Assembly (NCBI RefSeq): GCF_030704535.1 | Contig: NC_081820.1 | Span: 26,517,001-26,581,000, forward strand | Direction: 5' to 3' | Source of the DNA: Vitis vinifera | Taxonomy: Eukaryota; Streptophyta; Magnoliopsida; Vitales; Vitaceae | DNA length: 64,000 bases | In this document: piece after piece, positions 36,885 to 48,959 of the stretch | How positions within the stretch are numbered: the first letter of the stretch is position 1 | Layout: each line of letters opens with the position of its first letter | The notes under the pieces: model-generated | Database searches by the model: none | The model's input: only the letters and a program-made list of their open reading frames with translations | Told to the model about the DNA's origin: nothing | Position numbers and translations under genes: made by a program

Positions 36885-39800
36885 CTAGAATTCAAGAAAA
36901 ATGCTGTCCAAGGTCTTGAGCTGCTCCAACTCCTCAGCATGGGCAATGCCAGGATCAATATGACATAACTGAAACAGAAAAATAATGTCAAATCTACTAA
37001 ACATAAAATACTAAGGCTTAACCAAAAAGTTCACAAAAATGCAGTATAACCTGGTATTGCAGCTTTTTCAGTGTGTGAACCCCTCTTTTAATAAACTTCT
37101 GCCATCCAACATTTTCTTTAAGTGATCTTTCCAGAGCTGCTGTTTTCTATTAAGTATAAAGCAGAAGAATTTTTAGAAATGCGACATTATTGATATGCAG
37201 TACATGTTCAAGATTTTTGAGATAAGTATTTAAAGACACTAAATAAATAAATAGCTTCCCACGAATGGTATTGAACTCTTGGAATAAGTCCAAACAACAA
37301 TTTTTTTTTCCTGAAGTTATAGAAATCCACAACTAATGTGCATCTAAACCATTTCGAGCAAACCTATTTCTGCCATATTATACAAGTTTCCAGTACTACA
37401 ATATGCAACAATCATTGATTTTAGTCAGCTACACCAATTTATCAGGTGACCCACCCTGCACAGCCCCTACTGGGACAAGGATGGTCTGGCATTGGGTTCA
37501 AGATATAGAGTTTTCCCCTACTACCCATCATCGTGCAATTCTACTCATATATATGTGTGAGTATTATCTTCTTATTTATGACCAGAAAAAACCATTTCGT
37601 TGAAATGAACTAGTTAGAAAAAGAAAGATGAGAAATCCCTCCATGAAATATTTGGCTCCAAGCTTTGAATCCAAGGAACAACCCAACTCTGAAGCGATAT
37701 AAAAATTTTGGTAAGCCACCCATCAAGCTTCCACAGGCCACTTTCTTTCTTTGTTGCCCATGATATGACTGACAAAAGTTGAATCTCCCTCTGTTGAGTT
37801 TCTAATTTAATAGGGTTATGCTTCTTCTCTAGAGAACAATAAACAGAGAAATGCACGGACAGTCTCAAAGCTAGGATGAGTTTCACTTGTATTCCTATTA
37901 GTAACTAAAGTTCAATAATCAAATACAAAATACAGAGTGCTAAAAGAGGTTATGATTGCACCACATTTTTTGTTAGGTGCTTCTTAATATACACTTGTCT
38001 TTTTCCTATAAAAACAAAAATGCGGATTGCTAAAATGGGTTGTGAAAGGAAATGCATATACAGATACTTACATGAGTAGGGTCCAAAATTAATAGGTTGT
38101 ATTGATGCATCCCATTGAGCTGATGTTTGACTTGAATTCCAACGATGGTTCTCGAATGGCCATCATGCTGAAAGTACAAGGGCCTGCTTATTGGATCTCC
38201 CAACAAAGCACAACACAATTTAGAAACATATTTAAAATTCTGTAAAAAAGAAAAAAAAAAGAAAAAAAAAAGCTACTATTCCAGATAGTCACTTACGCTT
38301 TGTCAGTGACAATAACATCATTGCTGCCTGATTTGGCGAACTTATTGTCAGAGAAATAATTCCATACCCAATCAACAAGAACTTGACGACCTTTATCATT
38401 CCTTGTGAAACATTTATCAGACTCTGTACTGTCTGCCAAGTTACACGAATCATGCCTGCTGGAACCTGGTTGGGAAATATCTTGATCCCTTGGTTCCCTT
38501 CGAAGTAGAAATTTGTCAATTGGTCCACAAACTTCATCTGCTTTCCTCTTGCCCCGACTATTTTTTTGAGGATATGGTGATTTAATTTCCTTAGGACCAA
38601 AATCCACTATCCTTGCCCGCAGACCAAAAGAACGAAATAGTGCAGCACATTCAGTGGTTCCAATCCAATTTGTTGTGCCATATATTTTGTGATTGAAATG
38701 CTCCGAGCCAACTGTATCGAAATCTCTTTCCCAAGCAATCTCAAGCCATCTTTGGAGTGATGGTATATCAGGAATGAATCCTGAACCACCAAACAAAACT
38801 TGCCTTGCTTCTTGTCTTTGCATAACCAAGTGAGAGCTGAGCATTTGGATATTACGCCAACCACAACCCCACCCAACATCCTCTGATTCAATGCTTTGAA
38901 AATGAATAACAGAGCCAGACAATATACAGGTTGAGTTTCCTAGTTCTGATTCCAAGCAGTTTCTCAACAAGGCCATCAAACCATCTTCAACTCTGTAGAA
39001 GGTGCTCCTAATTTGTAAACGAGCTAAGTGAAAAACCTTTTCATCAATGGACATTTCTCCACTGCAATTACTACTCTCATCAGACCTTGAGCTGCTTCTT
39101 TCATAAGTTTTTCTAGAGCTTGTTTCAAATAACATGCCATGCTCCACTGGATTATTCTGCACATGTGACATTTAAAAACTATAGTTAGTGGATGAAGCAG
39201 AAGATTTGGTAGAAAAAAACGAAAGCAAATCAGTGTAGAGATGAAAGAAGCAAGAATATGACATTTGCCTGACATGCAATTCCATTTGATAAGACATGGA
39301 AACTAAAAAAAATGCTCCAAGTTTCACAAATGACCATTTTTGGGAATTCACCAATTTGTCATTACTCAAGAATTTGCTCAGTTCCCATTAGGAATGGGAT
39401 TGTGTCTTAAGCTTTGATTGCATTTTTTCGAAGCTGGAGTAATTGGGGTTTCATGATGAGCCAGAATTAGCATCACAGAATCGCAATTTCGGGTACCCCA
39501 AGGATAAAAAGGATAGGAGTTTTTGCCCCTTCAAAGTGGGCATGCCATGAAGTTTCAAGAGGCTCAAAGTATTCATGCCACATCAATGAACAATTATCAT
39601 TCAGGCTTTTTTATTTTCATTTTCTACTGGGTTTATCATGTTTTCTCAGATAGGATGCATGTGAATGTGAGAATACCAGGGTTTTGGGTGGGCTAGTTGG
39701 GGCAATAGCAATTTCCTGGGCAAACTCCATGTCCCTTCTGAGTTCCTCCTCCTCCAAGTGATCATTCGCATGCCTGCATCCACAACTCTCATTCTCAGTA

Positions 39801-40108
39801 ATCAACCTTCGATGGCAGAAAAAGGGGCATCATAAAATAGACAGACCTCCGTTTGATTTCTGAGGAAAAATAAAAATAAAAATTAAAGCAGGAAACTGAA
39901 AGAAAGCAAAATTCCGAGTCTTATGATCAGAATTACGTTGGGTTTCTTGAAAAATAGACAGGCCCATAGGGTAAAAGCGAATAGGGATTTCATATTTGCC
40001 AAATTTTCGCAGCAAACAAACAGGGGTGTGAGAAAAAAAAATAGAATACCTCTGAAGTTGAGAGGCGGGGAACGTGAGACGACAGAAAGGGCAAGGCGAT
40101 GAACGCAT
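36885..40108 (-). CDS. Zinc finger + peptidase C78 protein (ZUFSP/UFSP-like)
   Basis: Cysteine protease of the C78 family. Relatives cleave UFM1 or, for ZUFSP/ZUP1, K63-linked ubiquitin chains. Six exons: 40050-40108, 39677-39773, 38297-39156, 38072-38186, 37051-37146 and 36885-36968. All are phase-consistent, 436 aa. The N terminus is a C2H2 finger with C6, C9, H21 and H25 (CPFCRLTF...LQRHANDH), split by intron 1. The catalytic domain has the Cys box DVGWGCGWRNIQ (C150), SLQRWLEIAWERDFD, TECAALFRSFGLRARIVDF, the His box HDGHSRTIVGI (H349) and the Asp box LLILDPTH (D374), so the triad appears intact. The C terminus NVGWQKFIKRGVHTLKKLQY and LCHIDPG matches the family. The C78 call is firm. UFM1 versus ubiquitin specificity cannot be read from sequence, though the N-terminal finger favours the ZUFSP group. 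Confidence 0.92.
37615..37890 (-). repeat. Interspersed repeat in C78 intron, shared with 62.14-62.34 kb
   Basis: The block AAGCTTCCACAGGCCACTTTC followed by TTTCTTTGTTGCCCA and TTGAATCTCCCTCTGTTG is clearly related to AACTTCCACTAACCTCTTTC...TTTCTTAGTTGTCCA...AATTCTCCCTCTACT at 62277-62343. Possibly a LINE-associated or retroelement fragment; identity unknown. Confidence 0.55.
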
Positions 40109-40480
40109 ACTATATGCCTATGAATCTATTGCTGTATGTATGTCTACTTCAAATGCCTCCTGGCGCGATGCGGAGGGAGATTTGCTCACTAAGATTCGTT
40201 CTTCTTCGACTAGCTCACTAAGATTTGTCCTTCTCCAGCTTGCTCACTAAGATTTGTTCTTCTCCCTGACAATATTTTTTCGGAATAACCGATTAAAAGG
40301 GATGAAATGACAGAGGGGGCAAGGCGATGAATGCATATCATATGCCTAATGAATCTATTGTTGTATGTATGTCTACTTTAAATACCAATTGGCGCGATGC
40401 AAAGCGAGACTTGCTCCCTAAGATTTGCTCTTCGCCGACTTGTTCACTAAAAGACTTTTTTCTCCTAAATATTTTTTGGC
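40082..40480. repeat. 228-bp tandem duplication of C78 gene promoter and first codons
   Basis: Bases about 40082-40267, holding the first codons (ATG at 40108) and proximal promoter of the C78 gene, are repeated about 228 bases upstream (about 40306-40480). The second copy has its own ATG at 40336 and encodes a near-copy of the first ten residues (MHSSPCPLCH versus MRSSPCPFCR). GCATACTATATGCC / GCATATCATATGCC, GTATGTATGTCTACTT and TGGCGCGATGC blocks are shared. The copies have diverged by point changes and small indels. Confidence 0.88.
40181..40268. repeat. 29-bp tandem repeat, three copies, in C78 promoter
   Basis: GCTCACTAAGATTYGTYCTT begins at 40184, 40213 and 40242, a regular 29-base period. 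A further diverged unit (TTGCTCCCTAAGATTTGCTC, 40411) lies in the upstream 228-bp copy. Too few and too short for any CRISPR-like meaning, and the spacers are not unique. Confidence 0.85.
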
Positions 40481-42180
40481 TTATTCGATTAAAATGACCA
40501 TTGAAACCAATTTTGAAAATCTAACATGGTTGCTGTTTTTGAAAACTATTCTGAAAAATAGTTTTTAAAAACAATTTTTTATGTTTTCAAAAAATAAAAA
40601 ATTTTATTTGGAAACTAAATTCTGAAAAACAGTTTTTGTTCTAAAAACAAAAATATGTTTGGTTGAGTTGATAAAAAAGTTTTTTAAAATAAATAAAATA
40701 AAAAACATGTTTGAAATTTTTTTTTAATTAATGAAGTGTTTTCTTCCATTAACTTGATATTATAAATATTTAAATGATTTTCATATGCACAATTCATTTA
40801 AATTAAAAAAATTATTTTATTTTAAATTTTTTACACCAGATATAATTTTTTTAAACATAATATTACTTTATCACCGTGTGTAAGTATATTAATTTCAATA
40901 ATTTAAGGAAGAATAAATGATTTGCGGGTGGGGGTGTGGTGGTTGGATGGAACTGACCTTTATAGAAACATAAAAAAACAGCTAAGAAAATATAAAAAAA
41001 AAAAAAAAGAAAACACGAAAAACAATCTATTATTTAAATTATAAAACAAACAATGAAAACATCTTTTTTATTATTCTAAAAAAATAGTTTTTGAAAACAT
41101 AAAAAATACAAAAAAATAAAAACATACTCTCTTTCCCAAACAAATTTATTGTGTTTTTCAATAACAGAAAACAGTTATTGAAAACAAAAATCAAACGAAC
41201 CCTAATTTTCTAATTATTTTTTTATCAAACAAAAATATCTTTATTATTTTCTTATAAAAATAACATTTTCTTTTAAAAATAACATTTTCTTTTAAAAATA
41301 ACATTTTCTTTTAAAATCTATAAATAAAAACTTGAAATAATGAAGCGCATTTATTTCAAACATGGATTACTCTTTAAGATTTCATATTTTGTCCGGATGA
41401 CTAATTAAAGGGGATGAAATTCCCTTAAAATGACAAATTTGACCTCCCTTAATTGCCTCAAAAATGACTTCTCTCGTACAAAAATACCCCTTTCAACTTA
41501 TTTTCCCCATCATTTCTAACTTCCCTTTGCCTTTCTTCTTCTTTCTTCGTCTTTCTCTTTCCTTCTTCCTTTTCTAGTTTCCTCCTCTTCATCATATTTT
41601 ACACAAATTCTCTTCAAATTTCCTTAGCTTAAAATATCAAGGCTATGTTTTGTTTCTGGAAGGTCCTAAAGAAATAAAAAAATATTAAAAAAATAGTTTT
41701 CTTATATTTAATTTTACTTAAAAAAAATCAAATATAATTAAAATTATTTAAAAATAATATAATTTAAAATTATCTAATCTTAATACAGTGAAGAAAAATA
41801 GGTTAAACAAGTTTTAAAAAAACATATAAAATAATTTATTATTTTTTAATATATATATATATAGATATATATATATATATATATATATTTTTTCTTTCAT
41901 AGTAAAGATGACAGTGAGAAGGGTTTGGGACAGGTCATCCCATACCAAACTCCACCCATTTAACTTTTTAATTTTTTATTAATTACTTTAAATTTTTTAA
42001 TTATATTAAAATAAATATATTTTATAAATAATTAAATTATTATAATTTTTTATAATTTATTTTTAAAAAAATATTTTATTATTACCTATATATTAAAAAT
42101 ATTAAAATAAAAATTAAATTAAATTAATTTTATATATAATCAGTCATAAAGCAATACTCGAACTTTTAAATAAAAATCTC
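40480..42180. other. Repeat-rich spacer
   Basis: Contains GGTTTTTGAAAACA-type MITE sequence (40.5-41.2 kb), three direct copies of AATAACATTTTCTTTTAAAA near 41260-41315, an AAGGCTATGTTTTGTTTCTGG end near 41640 (same motif family as 28.9 kb), and a (TA)n run at about 41852-41888. No gene recognised. Confidence 0.5.
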
Positions 42181-42208
42181 AACTAAAAATGGTGTTCTGT
42201 TTTTCCTG

Positions 42209-42500
42209 TCCACGAACTGTTAAGCTTCAGGCCAAGACTGAGTAAGCAACACTAGGAGCTTTCTCGCTGCTGGCGGAGACGATGCGGTCGCTGCTGAAGC
42301 TGTTGGCCCGTTACCCACAAAACATTTCAAAATAGGATCATTATCAAAGCCAAAAAATACAAAAAAAAATTTGAAAATGCGGAGATAGAGTTAAAGATGG
42401 AGACCTGAATCGGGCTTAGTAGCGGGTTCAGGGGTGGAGGAGGGATCGTAAGGGGAGTGGAGGTGGGCGGCGGTTTTGGATTGGAAGCAATCCATCAACA
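42209..42500 (-). pseudogene. Broken fragment of a brassinosteroid-signaling kinase (BSK-like) gene
   Basis: On the minus strand an ATG at 42495 opens MDCFQSKTAAHLHSPYDPSS, ending at a donor-like GATTCAG|GTCTCC (42405). After about 90 AT-rich bases the next exon follows, about 42313-42209. It reads, across frameshifts, FSSDRIVSASSEKAPSV and then QSWPEA, stop, QFVD. These are the first exon and the start of the second exon of a BSK-type kinase, in order. The myristoylation glycine after Met (MGCFQS in relatives) is Asp here. Sequence between KAPSV and QSWPEA is deleted, and the kinase core is absent. A GC-rich UTR-like stretch lies upstream (42500-42700). A dead gene fragment. Confidence 0.7.
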
Positions 42501-42704
42501 GCAGTGCTCCACATGGACAAGGACAGGGGCCAGACTAGAGCGGCATAGAAGGAAAGAAGCAGCGAAATGGGGAGACGTTTCGAGTGTTTGGGGCGAGACA
42601 TCGAGCGAGTGGTTGCAGCAGAGAAAGAAGAATGATTGGAAAAAAAGAAAGTGAAAAGGGAACAGACGACGAGAGATGGAGAAAGAAAATTTATCCCTTT
42701 CATA

Positions 42705-43200
42705 CTGCCGTGCTTGGTTCCCGAGAAGACTGATTTTCATATTAAAATTTTTAAACATGATTTTGTTTTATAAAACGAGTGAAAACGATTTTTCGATCAT
42801 TGTTGTCAAAAACCATTTTTTATATTAAATTTCTCATACAAAAGTTTGTCCTCAAAAACAAGTATGCATTATTTTCAAAAATTATTTTTAGAGATTGTTT
42901 TTTGAAAATGTTCCCATTCACATCGATTAGGTTATGTTGAAAAATGTTTTCAAAAACAAATATAAAAAACAAGTTTTAATAGCATTATTTACGATGCATT
43001 GTGAAATAAAAGTTTATTTAAAAACTAGAAATGTTATTAACCAATTTTAAAAAAATAGTTTTTTAAAAACAAATAAAAATAACTAAAAAATATTATCTCA
43101 AATTATTTTCGGTTTTTTTGGCTATCAAATATATTTTTTTCTGTTTTTTATTTTTGAAAAACAGAAAAGAAAATTGGTTTTGAAAACAATTAAGAGTCAG
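42705..43200. repeat. MITE-type repeat downstream of ATG13
   Basis: Begins GCCGTGCTTGGTTCCCGAGAAGAC and continues with GAAAACGATTTTT, TTCTCATACAAAAGTTT and GAAAATGTTCCC blocks, resembling the elements in ABCB intron 2. Non-coding. Confidence 0.5.
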
Positions 43201-43582
43201 AGCCTTAGGGTTAGGGTCAGGTGGATCTCTGGCATTCCAGTTTTTGGGACTGATCAGCAGCAATCCCATCTAGTCTCCTTTAGGAGCTCCTAACAAATAT
43301 ATTCCCTAAAAAGCAGCTGCCTTCCCTGAAAGAAGACCACCAAGCAACCCAAGGATATAAAGCAAACTGGGTTCAATTTTAGTACACCAATGATTTCAAC
43401 AGTATCCTCAAAAAAATTTAGCTTCTAAGCAACAAATAAACTGTCATCAGAATCAGGCAATTGATTTGAGGATGGTAACCAATTTTCAGTTATCATATGT
43501 ACAGAATTTGTTAGTTTTCAGTTTCAGGAAAGTATGTATAAGAACCAGTATGTGGTACTGCTTTCCTTGAGGAGCAGGAGGC

Positions 43583-46500
43583 TTAAGTTTCTTCTCTAGT
43601 AACCACATGTGCTCCACTCTTAGAGAGCAGTAAGTCTTTCATTTCTTTGTAACTCCTGAGCTCTTCCAGTGCATCAGCTGTCTTTCGAGCCATAAAAAAT
43701 TCAGATGCTGCACCCGCTTCTCCCTCGGGTTCAGTCTTCAAAGAGTGGGATGAGCAACAACTTGGATCTTGGCGCAGAGGAGGCGCCCTCCTTAGCATGT
43801 TAACAAGAACACCAACAGCAGCATCTGGTGATTTTCCAGTCATTGGAAATGCCAGTGAAGGAAACTCTGAGGCTCTTTTCCCATCAAGGTTCTGACTGTA
43901 AATCCAAAAAAAAGGGAAAAGAGTTTTGTCTGAGTGAAAAAAAACGTAAAAATTGCAAAAATGTAAAATATAGCTTGTAATATGTTTCTACATAGATGAT
44001 GCTGGAAGGGATCAGTAGCCTACAGAAATTATCATAAGGAAAAAGAATAGAATGATTATTGAACAAGCACAAGCACATGTCTACTATTAGCTTAAATTAG
44101 TGGAAGCAATTGGAGAGAGAAAGTCCAAATTTCAAACCAATCCAATCTAACTATTAAAAGAAAATGATCTCTCTGGTTTCCCCATTCTTGTCTTGTGTTG
44201 GTGTTGGGGGTTGGGGTGGGGGGTCAGGAGAGAGGGAGAGAGAGAGAGAACTTGGAAACATCTATAGAGTGTGGGCTTCTAGCTTTTGGCCCCAAAATTT
44301 TCTTTTTTCACAGTTTGGAATTTCTTGGGCTCTTCCCTGCACAAGCAAGGATTTGATGCTTAGATGACACAGTGGTTTAGTGCACAAGAGTTGCAAGGAA
44401 GCTTAGAGATTTGCTCTCCTTTGTTGGACAATCTGGAAAAGAAAGAAATAGAATAATTTTCAAGGGGATAGAACAACCATAATTAGCAGTGAAAAGTTTC
44501 TTCTTAAAACGTCATTTCCATGAGCAAGCAGCTCAGGGAAAGCTAATGTAAATTCCTTTTTAGATTTTGTACATAGCTTGGCAGCAGTTTAGTTTGGCCT
44601 ATTTTCTTTGGTGGTGGCTTGTATACTTCCTGTGAACTGGGTTACACCCCTATTTGTAATGAAATTTTACATGTATACACATCATTCAGATGCAACACAC
44701 CCTAAAACCAATAAAAGCAATGATGAGGCACCAAACATAATATAATTTGAGGTTATGTATTTGTTTCATCTTTCAAACAGAGAATTATAGCAGTGTCCAT
44801 TGCTATTCCCTTACCATTCCCCAGCCATTACCAGCATTTGACAGGTGAACCAAGAATTCACATCCAATGTGTCAGGATTTTGGGACCATGGATCTGACCA
44901 TTCGAGCAATGAACCAAGAGATCATTTTTCCAAAACTCCCTCTCCATAAAATTTTCCATGGACATGAGGAAGATTGGATAATCACCAGCTAAAGGGTTAT
45001 TTTGTGATTTTGAGGCTCCAAGTGTCCACTAAACAGATTCAAAATGGACCTACCCCCAAAAGATAGAGATTATACATGTAGTAAAATTGATTGGAACATC
45101 ATGGATTTGAACAACTGGTGGAGGCCCTAATGAAGCGGCGGCAGTTTTGGATGTGTACTGCACCTCGAGACCTTGAAGATATTCTCTTTTATCAAACATT
45201 TGGGCCTGGCTATGGGAATGGAGAGTGCCTCCTTGCTTTAGTTTCTTCAAGCTTGTTTTAGTGTTGTTATTGATGGTTTCTTTTTAAGATGGGTGTCATC
45301 ACCAAAAATTGGAATCAATTTGGATAATAACATGGGAATGGCAATAACAGAAAAGCCTGATACTAAATCTAAAGCCTAGTTAATTATTTTTAAGTTGGGA
45401 ACAAAAATCAAAAGAAAAAGATACATGAAAATGAATAAACAAAGGAAAATCCTCTAAAGAAAGGGAAAGAAAAAAACAGGAGGGGAAAGATCAAGAGAAC
45501 ACACACACAAACACAAATCACTGAAAGGATTCAGAGATACAATCCACCGAGAAGATAGCAATGTGGCACATTCCTCCACCTTCATCTTTAATCAACTTAA
45601 GGTTGAGGCAGTTAGCTCCAAAAGACATAATTTTCTACCTGTTACCTACATTAGGTAATTTTTAGTTCTTGGGAAAGGTCTCTCAAAGGTGTTGGGAATT
45701 TACTGATAAAAGCGACAATTTTTGGGGGTTTTAAATTCATTTTAATAATTGCTATTAGTGTAATGTCAGATGGATGATAGAGTATTAGGCATTTTATTAG
45801 GTAAAAGAGTTCTCTCGTACTATAAACGGATTTTTAAAGACTGAAAACAGCTTTTTCAATAAAGTATAGAATGAAAATTGATATGGTTTGGATGGTTATC
45901 AAAAAAAATGATATGGTTTGGATGTGTTTCATTTCACTCTTTTAGTTGTTTCTTCTACCTTCTAGACAAGAAAATTGCAGAGTTCAAGAGCTACATGAAC
46001 AATCCCCATTCCCACACCCTCAGGTAAGCTGTGAGACTATTGACAGTAGGTTTCCATGATCTTTTATTTTCCTTCTTTTTTTTTTTTCATTTTCTTTTTC
46101 TCTACTTCTGTCATTTATTTTCAGTGCTTCAAGAATAAATGCAAATCTCATAAGGATTTTCCCCCTTATTCCAAAGAACCTCAAGTCTAGTTACACCAAA
46201 GGCATAAAGTGAACCATTAAACATGCTCAGGAGGCAGCAATGCAGCTATAACTGTAGCCATTCAAACCGGATCCTCAACTCAGACAAACAAACAAATACC
46301 ACCAAATATAATGAGAGGAATGCCCAAATTGCAGATTCTTTTCTAGAGCAAGTTTATCACATCATGTAACACATGCAGTATCAAAGCAATTCTCACTTGA
46401 AGCAGTTGGAGAAGCCATAAACCTACGACCAACAGTTTGAGATCAATGCATTTGGACATTTGTAGTTTAGTTGTAATGATCATCAGGGATGTGCCTTTAC

Positions 46501-48309
46501 TTGGATAAATAAGGTTATTCAATCACACCGAAATTTATTGACAGAAGGCATGGAGACAATTCATCAGACTTATTAAACTTATGATGCCAAAAAAATGCCT
46601 ACCTTGGTATAGTAAGAGAAGTGGTAAAGAAAGGTACCTGGCATGGGAATCTGTTGTATCAACATCATCCACATCAAAAGGACCAGAGAAGTCACAATCA
46701 TCCAAGTCATCCTGGAAAGATAATCTGCTAGAGCATCTTGAAAAGCCAATACGTGGTGAGCCACTGGAAGATAGCAACCCTGAGAACCGCCCTGAATCAT
46801 CTTTGCTATCTTTCAATACCTACAAAGCATATAAGAGAGGGCTTCAAAAACCAGCATAAGAGTTGTGGTGTAAACAATAAGAGCAAGAGTTCAAGACCAA
46901 AAAGTAGCTGCATCAGAAAACATGACTACCTTCTGACCAGAATAATTATTTGTTGTCCCAGAGTACTCTCCTATCCTTAAACCTTCTGTTTTTCTAAATG
47001 ACCTATTTCCCGATGGAGACTCCTGTGATGAAGGATCATGCCTTGTGCTCCTGGGAGACAGAGGTGGAAGAGAATGTCTACTAGGATCAGATGAATTTGG
47101 CGAAAGGTACCTAGAGCCTCTGCCCACCAATGGAAGTGGGATAGTTACAGGAGCAGTTTCTGAAGAGAAACGAGAATACATAGGGTTACTACTGGAAAAG
47201 TATGTCGGGGGAGATGGGGACTGTGATGGCGAAAATGGAGGTGAAAGTTGATACTCATCAAAACTGGTAGCCTTCTGATGGGTTGGGGGTCTATAGTTTT
47301 GGACCCCATGACCATATATATCAAGAGGTTGAGTCGGAAGATCATATGGCATATAAGGCATGCGAAATGCCGGTGGAGACCCACTGAGAGGTTGATTTGG
47401 TGTAAAAGGAGCTGCTCTGTGGCCACCACTCGTCCAGCTGTGTGGGCGTTGAAATGGTGCAGAAGACGGAGATCGTACTCCTCGTCCTCGCAATGGAAAG
47501 GAAGTAGCACGAATACCCTTCTCTGACGAGGGGAAAGCCTTCAGAGGATCAGCAGCAGGGCTACCAACATAATCTGTAATAATCGTTGGCGGAAACGCTG
47601 TCAAGGGCTCAAGGTTGAAATCAGAAAGTGTTTGATGATATGTCACAGATATACAGAGGCGACCAGAAAGGGCCTCTACAGGCAAAAAACTATAATGCTT
47701 CATCACTTCCTCCTCTGCCCTTGAGAACGGCTCAGTAAATGATGAAACCTTGTAAATTATATCGAAATCGTAACTTTGAGTCAATGAACTTAGCAGCCGA
47801 AAAACCCGATAGCCAGGAAGAAGCCTTATTGTTGAATAAAGTGACCGCAAAAGTATGATCAACTTCTTGTAAATTTTCTTGTAGGTGGCTGAACTTTCAC
47901 CAGTAGGAGTAGCCATCAACCGTGGAGACTCGTACTGAACAACCCACCTCTCTATTACAGTCTCAACCGATGTCCCTACTGCTGCAGTACTATATACATT
48001 GTCCATAGACGATGAAGAATTTGACCCTTCCCGAACAAGTATTATATCAATTATCATAGGATCCATCAAGTTCCTATGCCAGAAATGCAAATTATCCAAA
48101 GCAGCAGGGCGGTCTCCTAGTTGTAAACTGAACCATTTGTCACTCTTCCTAACCCGAGAAATCCCCGAAACATTACCACTCCGATCACGGGCCGGCCGAA
48201 GAGAAGGGATCCTAGAGTCTAGTACAATGTGCAAGCTCTTCAAAAGAAATTGCGAAACTATTTGTTCCAACCGCCCCAACTCGGGCTGAGGATGGCTCTG
48301 CAGATCCAT
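43583..48309 (-). CDS. ATG13: Autophagy-related protein 13 (ATG13)
   Basis: Regulatory subunit of the ATG1/ATG13 kinase complex that starts autophagosome formation on nutrient stress. Three coding exons, 46930-48309, 46638-46819 and 43583-43895, join in phase to give 624 aa, close to the Arabidopsis length. The N-terminal HORMA-type domain (about residues 1-250) shows GRLEQIVSQFLLKSLHIVLD, VRKSDKWFSLQLGDRPAALD, ETVIERWVVQYESPR, LIILLRSLYSTIRLLPGYRV and GRLCISVTYHQTLSDFNLEP. A long Ser/Pro-rich disordered tail follows (LSPPFSPSQSPSPPTYFS and similar). Conserved tail motifs are SGRFSGLLSSSGSPRIGFSR, QDDLDDCDFSGPFDVDDVD and DALEELRSYKEMKDLLLSKS. The start is the first in-family ATG (MDLQSHPQPE). 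The last intron (43896-46637) is 2.7 kb. A leader intron and upstream ORF lie above it. Confidence 0.95.
43896..46637 (-). other. ATG13 last intron, no gene recognised inside
   Basis: Contains a G-rich tract with several G4-6 runs near 44201-44227, followed by a (GA)n run to about 44250, and short open frames without family resemblance (for example 45050-45250 minus). No transposon ends were delimited. Confidence 0.5.
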
Positions 48310-48327
48310 GCCCCTCCACACAAACCT

Positions 48328-48788
48328 CTACATAAATTTCCAAGCCAACTCAAAACCCCCGTCCATGGCAGACCATTGACTATCAATTATGTTATTATAT
48401 TGCATAATTTTCAGTTCTGAAGTCTCAGAGCTAGTCGAGGGTTTCCAAAGCTGCAAAAAATAAAAATAAAAAATCAAACAGATAAAACAGATGATCTTCT
48501 AAACAGAATTGCTCTGATCCACGGCCGACCAACACAGAACAACAGAAAAGCAACGAATTCAGAAACCGCCCCTAATGGCCGGAAAAATCAGAGAAATACT
48601 CCAAAATTATACCCAAAAAACAAATTAATTTGGCGGAAACCCGCGTGGGATCCTGGAAAATCGTAAACCAACCGACAGATCGAGAGATAAAATTCAAGAT
48701 GACGACAAAGGGAGATGAAATAATTACTAAAATATAAAAAATAAAAATAAAAACTCACCGTGGAGACGATGGATATGGGGCTGCACAT
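48328..48788 (-). promoter_or_regulatory. Spliced upstream ORF and leader intron of ATG13
   Basis: The leader has a good donor (CTCCACG|GTGAGTTTT, exon end 48759) and acceptor (TTTTATTTTTTGCAG|CTTTGG, exon start 48450), defining an intron at 48451-48758. An ATG at 48788 opens a reading frame of 10 codons in the first exon and 40 in the second. It stops at TAG 48330-48328, only 18 bases before the ATG13 start. If the transcript starts above 48788, this 50-codon uORF would be translated first and could damp ATG13 synthesis. The splice sites are seen; translation is inferred. Confidence 0.6.
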
Positions 48789-48959
48789 GGGAGAATTGAA
48801 GCTAGAAAACAGGGAAGATGGCGTAGAGTAGAAAACAAAAGATAAAATTTCGGAGCTCTCTCTGAATATTAATTAAAGAACGGTGCATGGACTAGAAGAA
48901 CCAGAATTGGTTGAGGAAGAAGAAGATAACAGATGGGGTTTCTGCAGATTACAAAATAC

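Noticed and set aside
40181..40268. Regular 29-bp repeat suggesting a CRISPR-like array
   Set aside because: Head-to-tail tandem repeat without unique spacers, in a plant promoter.
44201..44250. G-quadruplex candidate in ATG13 intron
   Set aside because: Only three long G runs with an uncertain fourth, followed by a simple GA repeat; too weak to claim.
47045..48289. Plus-strand frames opposite ATG13
   Set aside because: Shadows of the large ATG13 exon; no family resemblance.
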